Source: Pelagibacteraceae bacterium | GTDB taxonomy: Bacteria > Pseudomonadota > Alphaproteobacteria > Pelagibacterales > Pelagibacteraceae | Length of the DNA: 43,454 nucleotides | Reading direction: 5' to 3' | Assembly: GCA_008638015.1 (NCBI GenBank) | Contig: VTPD01000008.1 | Location: 1-43,454 of the forward strand | Translations under genes and position numbers: made by a program | Shown here: one piece after another, positions 25,484 through 34,802 of the stretch | How positions within the stretch are numbered: position 1 is the stretch's first letter | Layout: each line of letters opens with the position of its first letter | The notes under the pieces: generated by a model | Told to the model about the DNA's origin: nothing | Database searches by the model: none | Seen by the model: the letters and a program-made list of their open reading frames with translations, nothing else

Positions 25484-26640
25484 TGGAAGTAAGACTCTAA
25501 TATTTTGTAATAAATTTTTTTCAATTTCTTTAAATCACTGACAGCTACACATTCATTTACTTTGTGCATGGTATTTCCAACAAGACCAAACTCTACACAA
25601 GGCGCTATATCCTTAATAAATCTAGCATCCGACGTACCACCGGTAGTAGATAATACAGGTGTTTTGTTAGTAATTTGTTTAATCACCTTGCTCATTAATT
25701 GAATTGTTTTTCCAGGTTTTGTAATGAAAGCGACACCTGTTTCAGAGTATTCAATATTAGCTTTGCATTTATATTTGTTAGCTATGCTTTGAGTAACGCT
25801 AGAAATTTTTTTCTTTAAGGATGCGTAGCTATGTTTGTTATTAAATCTGATATTAAACGTTGCAGATGCAGTAGAGGGAATAACATTATCTGCATTACTA
25901 TCCGTAGCCATTTTTGTAATTTCAAGATTGGAGGGCTGAAAATTTGCATTTCCCTTGTCCAAAACCATTGATTTAAGTTTATCTAAAATTTTTATTAATG
26001 GGGTAGAAGGGTTACAAGCTTCATGAGGGTAAGCCACATGTCCCTGGGTTCCTGATAAAGTAACATAGGTAGTAATGCTACCTCGTCTTCCAATTTTCAT
26101 CATTTGTCCCATGACTTTTCTATTCGAAGGTTCACCAACTAAACAAAAGTCAATTTTTTCTTTTTTTTTCTTTAAGTAGTCGACAACTTTTTTAGTTCCA
26201 TTAATTGCAACACTTTCCTCATCACCAGTAATAATAAAACTAATGGATCCTTTAAATTTTTTTTTATCGTTAAGAAATTCACTAACTGCAGCGATAAAGC
26301 AAGCAATGCCACCTTTCATATCGCTAGTTCCTCTTCCATAAATTTTTCCATTTTTAACTACTCCAGAAAATGGTCCAACATCCCATGCTTTAATATTTCC
26401 AGCAGGAACTACATCGGTATGACCAGCAAAACAAAAATTAGGTGAAGTTTTGCCAATGCGTGCATATAGGTTTTTGATCGTAGGTGTATTTTTATCTTTA
26501 AATTCTAGCATCGTGCACTTAAATCCTAATGATTTCAGATGTCGTGCGACTAAAGCAATAGCTCCTCCATCTATAGGAGTAACACTTGGAATTTTAATGA
26601 GTTCTTTGGTTAGTGAAAGTTCATTAATCACTTTTGCCAT
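25480..26640 (-). CDS. dapE: Succinyl-diaminopimelate desuccinylase
   Basis: 386 residues of the M20 metallopeptidase family. Metal-site motifs: FAGHTDVVPAG, GRGTSDMKGGIACFIA, TGDEESVAINGT and GGTSDARFIKD. Hydrolyses N-succinyl-LL-diaminopimelate to LL-diaminopimelate for lysine and peptidoglycan. Its start abuts the dapD stop with no gap, so the pair is coupled. Confidence 0.95.
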   Translation of the reverse strand: MAKVINELSLTKELIKIPSVTPIDGGAIALVARHLKSLGFKCTMLEFKDKNTPTIKNLYARIGKTSPNFCFAGHTDVVPAGNIKAWDVGPFSGVVKNGKIYGRGTSDMKGGIACFIAAVSEFLNDKKKFKGSISFIITGDEESVAINGTKKVVDYLKKKKEKIDFCLVGEPSNRKVMGQMMKIGRRGSITTYVTLSGTQGHVAYPHEACNPSTPLIKILDKLKSMVLDKGNANFQPSNLEITKMATDSNADNVIPSTASATFNIRFNNKHSYASLKKKISSVTQSIANKYKCKANIEYSETGVAFITKPGKTIQLMSKVIKQITNKTPVLSTTGGTSDARFIKDIAPCVEFGLVGNTMHKVNECVAVSDLKKLKKIYYKILESYFH

Positions 26641-27459
26641 TTAATCTCTTAACAGCTCATTGACAGAAGTTTTGCTTCTTGTTTTTTCATCTACTGTTTT
26701 AACAATGACAGCACAATATAAGTTTGGTCCATCTTTGTCTGTTTCGCTTGGCATACTTCCAGCAACTACAACAGAGTAGGGAGGTACTTTTCCATACGAA
26801 ATTGTTTTTGTTTTTCGGTCATAAATTTTTGTAGAAGCTCCAAGATAAACACCCATCGAAAGTACAGAACCTTCTCCCACAATCACACCTTCAGCGACTT
26901 CTGATCTAGCTCCAATAAAACAATTGTCTTCAATGATGACAGGGTTAGCTTGCAATGGTTCTAGCACGCCGCCAATTCCTACGCCTCCACTTAAGTGGCA
27001 ATTTTTTCCAATTTGTGCACATGAACCTACGGTCGTCCAGGTATCAACCATAGTTCCCTCATCTACATAAGCTCCTAGGTTGACAAAAGATGGCATTAAT
27101 ACAACATTTTTTCCTATGTAAGCGCCGTGTCTAACAACACCGTTAGGAACCATTCTAAAACCAGCTTGCAAATGTTCTTCTCTTCCCCAGCCAGCTGTTT
27201 TTCCTCTTACTTTGTCCCACCAAGTTGCGTAAGGACCTGCAAGAGTTTGCATTTCGTTAGTTCTAAAACTTAACAGAATTGCTTTTTTGATCCATTGATT
27301 GACAACCCATTCACTGCCTTTTTTTTCAGCAACTCTAATAATGCCTTGGTCTACTTGATCAATCGTAGATTTAATTGCTTTGACTACGTCTGGGTGTGAG
27401 GTTTTGGTGATTGTTTCTTTTTGTTCCCAGGCTTCATTAATAATTTTTTCAAAATTCAT
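26641..27459 (-). CDS. dapD: Tetrahydrodipicolinate N-succinyltransferase
   Basis: 272 residues, left-handed beta-helix acyltransferase with hexapeptide repeats from about residue 100 to 230 and [26 protein letters not shown]. Transfers succinyl from succinyl-CoA in the DAP/lysine pathway. With dapE it makes the succinylase branch. Four bases separate it from the HAD gene upstream. Confidence 0.96.
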   Translation of the reverse strand: MNFEKIINEAWEQKETITKTSHPDVVKAIKSTIDQVDQGIIRVAEKKGSEWVVNQWIKKAILLSFRTNEMQTLAGPYATWWDKVRGKTAGWGREEHLQAGFRMVPNGVVRHGAYIGKNVVLMPSFVNLGAYVDEGTMVDTWTTVGSCAQIGKNCHLSGGVGIGGVLEPLQANPVIIEDNCFIGARSEVAEGVIVGEGSVLSMGVYLGASTKIYDRKTKTISYGKVPPYSVVVAGSMPSETDKDGPNLYCAVIVKTVDEKTRSKTSVNELLRD

Positions 27460-27463
27460 ATTG

Positions 27464-28132
27464 TTAATTTATACTTTCATTAATTTGATTTAAAAAACTT
27501 CTTAGGTTTTTTACCCTATAATGAATATGTTTTCCATCATATCCTTGTTTGCAGTAATCATCATCATTTTCGATCCAAGCAGTTTTCATTCCTAGTTCAT
27601 GCGCAGTAAGTAAATTTTTAGCAATATCTTCAAAAAAAATACTATTTTTAGTGTCAATATCATAGGTAGAAATTAAATCATGGTAAGGATCAATTTGAGG
27701 CTTTGGAATAAATTTAGAGTCAACAATATCAAAAATTTTATCAAAATTATTTTCTATCCCAAGTTGTTGAATTACTTTTTGAGCATGTTTTCTTGATCCA
27801 TTCGTAAAAATAATTTTTTCACCAGGAAGTTTTGCTATTTCTTCACTTAATTTCGAGTCTTTTTGTAAGATACTATAATCAATATCATGAACAAATTCTA
27901 AAAACTTTTCAGCGTCTACTTTATGATTTTTCATTAAGCCATTTAATGTTGTACCGTGCTGATGAAAATAGGTGTCTTTTATTTTGAGAGCTTCTTGTGA
28001 AGTAACATTTAAATTTTCTTCAATAAATCTACACATTAATCGATCAATTTTATCAAATAAATTAGTGGTAGGAGGATAGAGTGTATTATCTAAATCAAAA
28101 ATCCAATAACGAATATTTTTTAATTCTTTCAT
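27464..28132 (-). CDS. HAD-superfamily pyrimidine-5'-nucleotidase-like
   Basis: 222 residues. Motif [11 protein letters not shown] (nucleophile and acid/base Asp), motif [12 protein letters not shown] and motif III/IV KPQIDPY... FFEDIAKNL are visible. It resembles the YjjG/Sdt1-like subgroup (TIGR01993) that dephosphorylates pyrimidine nucleotides. Its start overlaps the argB stop by 4 bases. The same position (between argB and dapD) is common in Alphaproteobacteria. Confidence 0.87.
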   Translation of the reverse strand: MKELKNIRYWIFDLDNTLYPPTTNLFDKIDRLMCRFIEENLNVTSQEALKIKDTYFHQHGTTLNGLMKNHKVDAEKFLEFVHDIDYSILQKDSKLSEEIAKLPGEKIIFTNGSRKHAQKVIQQLGIENNFDKIFDIVDSKFIPKPQIDPYHDLISTYDIDTKNSIFFEDIAKNLLTAHELGMKTAWIENDDDYCKQGYDGKHIHYRVKNLRSFLNQINESIN

Positions 28133-28986
28133 TGTACGATTAGAGTTCCAGCACCCTGATTTGAAAATAATTCATAAAGTACTGCATGAGGCTTTCTACC
28201 ATCAATGATAACAACACCTTTTACCCCACCTCGGATTGCTGAAATACATGTTCGAATTTTTGGAATCATGCCTCCCGTAATAGTTTCGTTTGCTATTAAA
28301 GCTTCCGCCTCTTCAATGGTTAATTTAGATATTAAATTTCCTTGTTTGTCATTTACTCCAGGCACATCCGTCATTAACAAAAGTCTTTCTGCCTCCATTT
28401 TATTTGCAACTATTCCAGCAGCGGTATCTGCATTGATATTATATACTTGGCCTGTTGCATCTAAACCCATAGGAGCAATGACGGGAACAATATTGTCATT
28501 GATAACTGAATTTAAAAGTTCAACATTAATTTGATCTGGATCACCTACAAATCCAAGCTCAGGATTAATGGCTTTGGCAATGTGTATGATATTTTTGTTT
28601 CGAACAGTAATGGGTTCAGACAAAACTCCATATTTTTTAATTGTATTAACTAAATCAGGATTAATTTCATTTAACAAAACTTCCTCTACAACTTTAATAA
28701 CTTTTTCATCAGTCACTCTTAGCCCTAGAATAAATTTTGACTCAAGATTTTGTTGTTTCAATTTTTCTTTAATTTGTGGTCCACCACCATGAATAACAAT
28801 AGGTATAGCTCCAACACGTTTACAAACAGCGGCATCTTGGGCAAAAGCTTTTGATAATTGATCTGTAGCCATAACTTGGCCACCGTATTTTAAAATGATT
28901 TTTTTATTCTGATATTTCTCAATGTAATTTTTTGCTTCTGAAAGAGAGGGTGCATCCGAAGGCCAAAACTCTGCAAAATCCATCAA
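28129..28986 (-). CDS. argB: Acetylglutamate kinase
   Basis: 285 residues. Motifs KYGGQVM, VIHGGGPQI, and GGMIPKI with DGR near the C terminus. Phosphorylates N-acetylglutamate in arginine biosynthesis. Its start overlaps yidC by 4 bases; the engB (yihA) gene that often lies between yidC and argB is absent here. Confidence 0.95.
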   Translation of the reverse strand: MMDFAEFWPSDAPSLSEAKNYIEKYQNKKIILKYGGQVMATDQLSKAFAQDAAVCKRVGAIPIVIHGGGPQIKEKLKQQNLESKFILGLRVTDEKVIKVVEEVLLNEINPDLVNTIKKYGVLSEPITVRNKNIIHIAKAINPELGFVGDPDQINVELLNSVINDNIVPVIAPMGLDATGQVYNINADTAAGIVANKMEAERLLLMTDVPGVNDKQGNLISKLTIEEAEALIANETITGGMIPKIRTCISAIRGGVKGVVIIDGRKPHAVLYELFSNQGAGTLIVQ

Positions 28987-30689
28987 ACTGTTTTAACTTT
29001 AGTTTTTCTAATAATGATGTACTGCTGCGCCATTGTTAATACGTTGTTGACAGTCCAATACACCACCAATCCAGATGGAAAAGATGCAAGCATCACGGTT
29101 AAGAACAATGGGAAGAAAGCAAATATTTTTGCTTGAATTGGATCTGTCGGAGCAGGATTTAATTTTTGCTGCATCCACATAGTTAATCCCATTAATATTG
29201 GCCATATACCAATGACTAAAAATGAAGGTGGATCCCAAGGTATTAATCCAAACAAGTTAAATAAAGAAGTTGGATCTGGTGCCGATAAATCTTGTATCCA
29301 ACCAAAAAACGGAGCTTGTCTCATCTCCAAAGTAACAAATAACATTTTGTAAATTGCAAAGAAGAAAGGAATTTGAATTAACATAGGTAAGCATCCTGAA
29401 ACCGGATTAATTTTTTCTTTTCTATAAAGAGCCATCATCTCTGCTTGAATCTTTTGCTTATCATCTTTGTATAAATCTTTTAGTCTTGTCATCTCAGGCT
29501 GCAGAGCTTTCATTTTAGCCATAGATGCAAACGAGTAGTTAGCAAGTGGAAAGAATAATATTCTTATGGCAGCTGTAAGAAGAATAATTGCAACTCCAAA
29601 ATTACCAGTCAATTTGAAGAAAAATTCAATGATAAAAAATAATGGTTTTGTAAAGAAGTAAAACCATCCCCAATCAATCGCTAAATCAAATTTATTAATT
29701 CCAGCTGTTTCTGCGTATCCATCAATAGCAGCAACTTCTTTTGCGCCCACAAAAAATTGTGTTGAACTTGATGCATTGGCACCAGGATTGATAGTAGTAG
29801 GATTTGTTAAGATGAAATTTGCCTTATAAGAATCTTCATAAATAAATTCAGCATTAAAAGATTTATTTTTTTCAGGAACAATTGCAGTCAGCCAGTATTT
29901 ATCCGTGATACCAACCCAGCCTTTGTTTCCTTGGTATTTTTGATTTTTTTCTTTGATATCATCGTATTTTTGTTCTTGTAAATTTTCATCAATAACACCA
30001 ACCAATCCCTCGTGTAGAATGTAGAAGTTTTGTACTTCAGGTTTTTCTTTTCTTGTGATCTGAGAGTAATGAAACAAATTTAATGGTGTATTAGTATTGT
30101 TCTTAACGCTCTCGGTGATTTTAAAGAGATATTGATCATCTAACTCAATTTTTTTAAGAAAGATTAATCCATTTTGGTTATCCCATTCAAGTTCAATAGG
30201 AGTTTTGCTGGTAAGAACCTTATTCTGTTTGATTTTCCATAGACTATTATTATCAGGAACTTTTAGATTATCAGCGCTAGCCCATCCGCTTTCAAGAAAG
30301 TAGCCTTCCTTAATTTGTTTTGGATTCAATAAGGTTACAAGCTTACTATTTTTGTCCAAAGTTTCTTTGTAAACTTTGAATGTTATGTCATCAATAAGGG
30401 CACCTTTTAAAGAAATAGAACCTTTTAATTTTTGATTTTCTAAAACAATTCTCGTTTCTTCAGCAATAGCATCTGCTCGAGTAGTAACTTTTACTGGTGC
30501 TTTTGTTTTTACTGACAAAGAGGGTGCAGTAGGTTTTCCAGTCGAAGTATTATTTTCTGTTGAAGTACTTTTTTGAATACTAGTAGTTTCTCTTTCTTTT
30601 TTTAATTCTGGGTCCACAACAAATATTTGCCATCCAACAATAATAATTGTGGAAAGGATAACAGCCATTAAAACATTTTTAGTATCCAT
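28983..30689 (-). CDS. yidC: Membrane protein insertase YidC
   Basis: 568 residues. N-terminal anchor (about 5-25), low-complexity linker, large periplasmic beta-domain, and a conserved C-terminal insertase region (PLFFIIEFFFKLTGNFGVAI, then KMKALQPEMTRLKDLYKDD, INPVSGCLPMLIQIPFFFAIYKML). Inserts membrane proteins with or without Sec. In the rnpA-yidD-yidC arrangement; its first base is the last base of the yidD stop. Confidence 0.96.
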   Translation of the reverse strand: MDTKNVLMAVILSTIIIVGWQIFVVDPELKKERETTSIQKSTSTENNTSTGKPTAPSLSVKTKAPVKVTTRADAIAEETRIVLENQKLKGSISLKGALIDDITFKVYKETLDKNSKLVTLLNPKQIKEGYFLESGWASADNLKVPDNNSLWKIKQNKVLTSKTPIELEWDNQNGLIFLKKIELDDQYLFKITESVKNNTNTPLNLFHYSQITRKEKPEVQNFYILHEGLVGVIDENLQEQKYDDIKEKNQKYQGNKGWVGITDKYWLTAIVPEKNKSFNAEFIYEDSYKANFILTNPTTINPGANASSSTQFFVGAKEVAAIDGYAETAGINKFDLAIDWGWFYFFTKPLFFIIEFFFKLTGNFGVAIILLTAAIRILFFPLANYSFASMAKMKALQPEMTRLKDLYKDDKQKIQAEMMALYRKEKINPVSGCLPMLIQIPFFFAIYKMLFVTLEMRQAPFFGWIQDLSAPDPTSLFNLFGLIPWDPPSFLVIGIWPILMGLTMWMQQKLNPAPTDPIQAKIFAFFPLFLTVMLASFPSGLVVYWTVNNVLTMAQQYIIIRKTKVKTV

Positions 30690-30937
30690 TAAATTTTTCT
30701 TTCTTTTTGTACTGGGTCATATCCAGCGCTTCCACCCAACCAGGTCAATGGATGACATTTTAAAATTCTTAACATTCCTTTTAGAGATCCTTTAAACCAA
30801 CCATGTGCTTTAACCGATTCAATAAAATAATTAGAACAAGTTGGCTCAAATCTACAGGAGTGCTGTAAGACTGGTGAAAGAATATATTGGTAGGTTTTTA
30901 CTACAGCAATGATTAATTTTTCTAATAATGTGTTCAT
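30689..30937 (-). CDS. yidD: Membrane protein insertion efficiency factor YidD
   Basis: 82 residues. The YidD pattern with YQYILSPVLQHSCRFEPTCSNYFIESVKAHG and LKCHPLTWLGGSAGYDPV is complete. Overlaps the yidC start by a base and is one base after rnpA. Length is as expected. Confidence 0.95.
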   Translation of the reverse strand: MNTLLEKLIIAVVKTYQYILSPVLQHSCRFEPTCSNYFIESVKAHGWFKGSLKGMLRILKCHPLTWLGGSAGYDPVQKERKI

Positions 30938-30938
30938 G

Positions 30939-31304
30939 TTAATGATATTTTACTTCCTTGAATTTTTTTTTAAGTTCATCAACCATAATTTGAAAATCTA
31001 CATCATATACTTTTGCTTTAGCAAAGATTGCATACTTCATTTTTTTGTTAAAAGATGTTTTCATTTCTTCAATCGCTTTTCGCGTTGCCATTTTTAGTCT
31101 TCTTCTAATTCTATTTCTTTTAACTGCGTTACCTAATTTTTTTGCTGAAACACAACTCAAGATAACTTTTTTATTATTTTGTAATTCTTGATCTAGTTTT
31201 CGGTAGTAAATGGTAAACAGATTAGACATTACTTTGTTACTTTTTAATATTTGTTTGAACTCTATATTTCCGGAAAGACTTTCAAATTGGATGGAAGCTA
31301 CCAT
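30939..31304 (-). CDS. rnpA: Ribonuclease P protein component
   Basis: 121 residues. Signature GNAVKRNRIRRRLKMATRKA (RNR motif) and CVSAKKLGNAV are visible. Binds the catalytic RNA of RNase P, which matures tRNA 5' ends. The N terminus (before LSGNIEFKQI) is unusual for the family, but ATG 31304 is only 7 bases from the rpmH stop, so the start is well placed. Confidence 0.93.
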   Translation of the reverse strand: MVASIQFESLSGNIEFKQILKSNKVMSNLFTIYYRKLDQELQNNKKVILSCVSAKKLGNAVKRNRIRRRLKMATRKAIEEMKTSFNKKMKYAIFAKAKVYDVDFQIMVDELKKKFKEVKYH

Positions 31305-31311
31305 GCTGAAG

Positions 31312-31446
31312 TTAAGCAGATACTGTTTTTCTACCTTTTGCTCTTCTTCTAGCTATAACTTTTCTTCCGCCTTTGGTCGCCATTCGCGAACGAAATCCGT
31401 GTCTACGTGCTCTAACTTTTTTACTTGGTTGATATGTTCTTTTCAT
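31312..31446 (-). CDS. rpmH: Ribosomal protein L34
   Basis: 44 residues from ATG 31446 to TAA 31312. It begins [21 protein letters not shown] and continues with [19 protein letters not shown], a complete, typical L34. First gene of the run into rnpA. Divergent from the TVP38 gene; the 79-base gap must hold both promoters. Confidence 0.97.
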   Translation of the reverse strand: MKRTYQPSKKVRARRHGFRSRMATKGGRKVIARRRAKGRKTVSA

Positions 31447-31525
31447 TGCTGTATTTAAATTTTGGCTATTTATAGGTAATTCAATTTAGGATGTACAGTA
31501 TAAATTAAGCGATAAATACTAACAT

Positions 31526-32236
31526 ATGCAAAACTTTTCCAAGTTAAAAATAGGAATTGGCCTGATCTATGTATCCATAGTCAGCCTAGTCGTGTTTTTA
31601 TTTTTTTACTACGGAGCTAATTCTTTTTTGGATTTAGACTTTTTAAAAAATCATAAAGATCAAATTTACTTATTTCGTGATCAAAACTACGTTTTACTAT
31701 CCGTCATCTATTTCTTTTTCTCTATTCTTTGGGTTTTTCTTTTAGGTTTTGGAACTCCTTTAGTAATTGTTGCTGGTTTTGCCTTTGGTACAGTTTGGGG
31801 CTCTATTCTATCTATTGTATCTTTTTCGATTGGAGCATCACTTCTTTATTTATTCGCCAATCATTATTTTAAGGATGTGGTGTATCAGTATTTAAGTAGT
31901 AGGTTTTTATCCCTTAAAAATCATTTTAATGAAAATGAATTTAGTTATTTTTTTTTCCTAAGAGTAATTCCAGGCATTCCATTTCCTATAAAAAATGTCA
32001 TGCCAGTTTTATTTAATATGAGACTTAAAAACTTTTTTTTAGCAACTTTGTTTGGCGAAGCTTTGCCTATAATTATTTCAGTTAGTGTATTTAGTGGTTT
32101 TAGTAACGTTATTGAAAAGGGGAATTCTATCAATTTAAATATTTTATATGATCCTGAAATTTTTTTTCCTCTATTAGCCTTAGGAGTTATGGTGATTGTT
32201 ACAAATTTCTTAAAAAAAAAATATTATAAAAAATAA
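31526..32236 (+). CDS. TVP38/TMEM64 (VTT/DedA-like) membrane protein
   Basis: 236 residues with 5-6 membrane segments. The VTT core is seen: GTPLVIVAGFAFGTVWGSILS near the middle and the arginine/proline element FLRVIPGIPFPIKNVMP. VTT proteins act as lipid scramblases or flippases in some systems; the role here is unknown. An AT-rich hairpin with a T-run (about 32236-32250) follows and could terminate it. Confidence 0.86.
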   Translation: MQNFSKLKIGIGLIYVSIVSLVVFLFFYYGANSFLDLDFLKNHKDQIYLFRDQNYVLLSVIYFFFSILWVFLLGFGTPLVIVAGFAFGTVWGSILSIVSFSIGASLLYLFANHYFKDVVYQYLSSRFLSLKNHFNENEFSYFFFLRVIPGIPFPIKNVMPVLFNMRLKNFFLATLFGEALPIIISVSVFSGFSNVIEKGNSINLNILYDPEIFFPLLALGVMVIVTNFLKKKYYKK

Positions 32237-32311
32237 AAACTTTAGTTTTTCTCTTTTCAGTGCTAATTTAAATTATTACGCGTTAAATATTATTTTTTAG
32301 AAAGGAATAAA

Positions 32312-32905
32312 ATGACTTTTGAATTACCTAAATTAAATTATAGCAAAGATGCTTTGTCACCCGCTATGTCGGAAGAAACGTTAGATTTGCATCATGGCAA
32401 GCATCACCAAACTTATATTACAAACTTAAATAATTTAGTGAAGGATACTGATTTTGCCAATTTATCACTTGAAGAAATTGTTAAAAAGTCAGCGGGCGAT
32501 TCTTCTAAAGCAGGAATTTTTAATAATGCAGGCCAACATTGGAATCATATTTTATTTTGGAACTGCATGAAACCAAAAGGCGGCGGAGCAATGCCACCTG
32601 AATTGGAAAAAAGAATAGTAGCTGATTTTGGTAGCGTAGAAAAATTTAAAGAAGATTTTATTCAAGCAGGTACTACCCAGTTTGGTTCGGGCTGGGCTTG
32701 GTTAGCCATTCATAATGGAAAATTAGTCGTGACCAAAACTGCTAATGCATCTAATCCACTTGTCGATAATATGAAGCCTATATTTGGATGTGATGTGTGG
32801 GAACATTCTTACTATGTAGATTATCGTAACCGTAGACCTGATTATTTAAAAGCTTTTGTAAATGAGCTTGCAAATTGGGAATTTGTTGCGTCTCAATTAG
32901 ACTAA
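32312..32905 (+). CDS. sodB: Fe-type superoxide dismutase
   Basis: 197 residues. Metal ligands His27 (LHHGKHHQTY), His in GQHWNHILFW, and Asp/His in CDVWEHSYYVDY. The glutamine in NAGQHWNH is placed as in Fe-SOD rather than Mn-SOD; metal choice is an inference. Shine-Dalgarno AGAAAGGA lies 6 bases before the ATG. No signal peptide, so cytoplasmic. Confidence 0.94.
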   Translation: MTFELPKLNYSKDALSPAMSEETLDLHHGKHHQTYITNLNNLVKDTDFANLSLEEIVKKSAGDSSKAGIFNNAGQHWNHILFWNCMKPKGGGAMPPELEKRIVADFGSVEKFKEDFIQAGTTQFGSGWAWLAIHNGKLVVTKTANASNPLVDNMKPIFGCDVWEHSYYVDYRNRRPDYLKAFVNELANWEFVASQLD

Positions 32906-32951
32906 TTTTTAACCTCTGTAGGTTTGAAGGAAAAAATAGTAAGCATTTTAT

Positions 32952-33335
32952 ATGCTTAAAAGTATTTTTATTATTTTTTTATTTCAGCTGATTGGTGAAT
33001 CTATTCAAAAATATTTTGAAATCACTATTCCAGGTCCGGTCATAGGATTAATATTATTATTATTTACTTTTATCCTATTAAAAAGAAGCACAAGTATTTT
33101 TATTAAAAAAACAAAAGAAGAAATCTCTAGCACCTCAACTTATATTACAAGTTACTTATCTTTGTTGTTTGTTCCTATTGGGGTTGGGGTGGTGATGCAC
33201 TTAAGCTACTTAGAAAAAAATTATATTGAAGTATTGGGTGTAATTTTTTTTAGTACTATTTTTACGATTGGTTTCACTGCTGTTCTGATGGAAAAAATTA
33301 ATATTTACCTAAAAAAAAATGCTCGAAAAAAATAA
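32952..33335 (+). CDS. lrgA: LrgA/CidA-family membrane protein
   Basis: 127 residues, four hydrophobic segments. Motif ITIPGPVIGLILLLFTF and the loop with YLSLLFVPIGVGVVMHL are family marks. LrgA/CidA proteins are holin-like and act with LrgB; recent work also links them to pyruvate or small-acid transport. It overlaps the lrgB start by 17 bases. Confidence 0.9.
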   Translation: MLKSIFIIFLFQLIGESIQKYFEITIPGPVIGLILLLFTFILLKRSTSIFIKKTKEEISSTSTYITSYLSLLFVPIGVGVVMHLSYLEKNYIEVLGVIFFSTIFTIGFTAVLMEKINIYLKKNARKK

Positions 33336-34047
33336 ATTATATAATATTTGGGTTTATTTACAGGCGGAACCTTTATTTTGGCTGACGCTTACTATTGGCG
33401 CTTACTTAGTTGGTGATTATCTTTATAAAAAATCTAAACTAAATCCTTTAGTCAATCCGGTAGCTATTTCTATTTTGCTGGTAGCAACTATTTTAATTTT
33501 AACTGGTGTTTCCTATGAACGATATTTTAATGGAGCAAAGTTTATTCATTTTATGTTAGGACCAGCTACAGTTGCCTTAGCCATTCCTATTTATAAACAA
33601 ATTGAATTAATTAAAAAAGAATCTGGGAGCATTTTTATCTCCCTCATACTTGGATCGTTATTTGCAATTTTTACTACCTATTTTTTTGCCAAACTAATGA
33701 ACTTAGATATAGAAATTATTTACAGCATGATGCCACGATCGGTAACAGCTCCCATTGCCATGGGTATTTCTGATTTAATTGGAGGAGTTCCATCCTTAAC
33801 AGCTATTATTACTATTTTAACAGGAATAGTTGGTGCATCTTTTGGAACTTTTGCTTTAGACGTTTTGCGAGTTAAGGATATGACGGCTAGAGGATTTGCC
33901 TTTGGATTAGCAAGTCATGGTATTGGTACAGCAAGGGCTATGAGTAGAGATGAGACAGCAGGAATTTTTGCAGCGCTTGCTTTAGGTTTGAGTGGAATTG
34001 CAACATCTATTTTAATTCCACTTTTGTTTAAATTAATTAATTTTTAA
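33319..34047 (+). CDS. lrgB: LrgB-family membrane protein
   Basis: 242 residues with about 6-7 membrane segments. The central element MMPRSVTAPIAMGISDLIGGVPSLTA and ASHGIGTARAMSRDE are the LrgB/CidB signature. Pairs with LrgA. Its 3' end overlaps the 3' end of the opposing uracil-DNA glycosylase gene by 15 bases. Confidence 0.93.
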   Translation: MLEKNKLYNIWVYLQAEPLFWLTLTIGAYLVGDYLYKKSKLNPLVNPVAISILLVATILILTGVSYERYFNGAKFIHFMLGPATVALAIPIYKQIELIKKESGSIFISLILGSLFAIFTTYFFAKLMNLDIEIIYSMMPRSVTAPIAMGISDLIGGVPSLTAIITILTGIVGASFGTFALDVLRVKDMTARGFAFGLASHGIGTARAMSRDETAGIFAALALGLSGIATSILIPLLFKLINF

Positions 34048-34719
34048 TGTTTGTTTTGCAGCAATAAATACTTTTGTCATTTTGATTAAGTTAATTCTTC
34101 CAGTATTTACATTTCTTGGACTCGGGTGATAGCAGCCGAGTAATATTTTACCATCGGGGAGAATATATTGTTTACCATGAACAAATTTAAATTTTTGTTG
34201 AGAAAGATCGTATTTATTTTTATAAAATTTAATACAAGCATCGAAGGCAATTTTTCCGAGTGCAATAATCATTTTCAAATTAGTTAGATAAGAAATTTCT
34301 TTTTGAAAATAACTAGAGCAGTTATTTAATTCAGTGATTGTAGGTTTATCTTGAGGGGGTACGCATTTTAAAGCTGTAGTAATATAAGAGTGGTATAGCT
34401 TTAATCCATCTGTTCTGGCTACGGAAGTAGGCTGATTGCATAATTTTGCTTTATATAAGCATTGAAATAAAAAAGTAGAGGATGCATCTCCAGTAAAAAC
34501 CCTACCAGTTCTTGTTCCACCATGTGCAGCTGGTGCAAGACCTACAAATAGTATTTGAGCTTTAGGATCCCCATGTCCTGTGATTGGTTTTGCCCAATAG
34601 GTTTCATTTAAATATTGCTTTCTTTTTTCAGTAGCAATTTTTTTTATAAATTGAACTAATCTTGGACACTGTTTACATTTGATAATTGATTGATTGAGTT
34701 TTGTTAAATTTGTCTTCAT
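34033..34719 (-). CDS. Family-5 (UDGb) uracil-DNA glycosylase
   Basis: 228 residues from ATG 34719. An apparent earlier ATG (34755) falls inside the tRNA-Arg and would read GVRFPPGSP through its T-arm, so it is rejected. Cysteines C15 and C18 and two further ones (in ALKCVPP and NNCSSYF) are placed for a [4Fe-4S] cluster. The motif GLAPAAHGGTRTGRVFTGD is diagnostic for family 5, which lacks the usual catalytic Asp in motif A. C-terminal CYHPSPRNVNTG completes the active site. The ATG lies only 6 A's after the tRNA CCA and has no Shine-Dalgarno. Confidence 0.93.
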   Translation of the reverse strand: MKTNLTKLNQSIIKCKQCPRLVQFIKKIATEKRKQYLNETYWAKPITGHGDPKAQILFVGLAPAAHGGTRTGRVFTGDASSTFLFQCLYKAKLCNQPTSVARTDGLKLYHSYITTALKCVPPQDKPTITELNNCSSYFQKEISYLTNLKMIIALGKIAFDACIKFYKNKYDLSQQKFKFVHGKQYILPDGKILLGCYHPSPRNVNTGRINLIKMTKVFIAAKQTLKIN

Positions 34720-34725
34720 TTTTTT

Positions 34726-34802
34726 TGGCGATCCCGGAGGGAATCGAACCCCCAACCCTCAGTTTAGGAAACCGATATTCTATCCAGTTGAACTACGGGA
34801 TC
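34726..34802 (-). tRNA. tRNA-Arg (anticodon CCT)
   Basis: On the minus strand, GATCCCG pairs with CGGGATC, then discriminator G and an encoded CCA. Anticodon arm TCGGT-TTCCTAA-ACTGA gives anticodon CCT. T arm GGGGGTTCGATTCCC is typical. Its first base is the last base of the upstream CDS stop codon (TAG), and its 3' end is 6 bases before the next ATG, so a CoA-binding-protein/tRNA/UDG transcript is likely. Confidence 0.96.

Noticed and set aside
31447-31525. oriC or DnaA-box cluster near rpmH
   Set aside because: No TTATCCACA-like sequences in the gap; rpmH-rnpA alone does not mark the origin in Alphaproteobacteria.
32236-32250. Strong terminator after the TVP38 gene
   Set aside because: Only a 5-bp all-A/T stem with one G-C pair; T-run present but too weak to list as a separate feature.
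34720-34755. N-terminal extension of the uracil-DNA glycosylase beginning at 34755
   Set aside because: The extra residues read the T-arm and acceptor of tRNA-Arg (GVRFPPGSP is a common translated-tRNA artefact).
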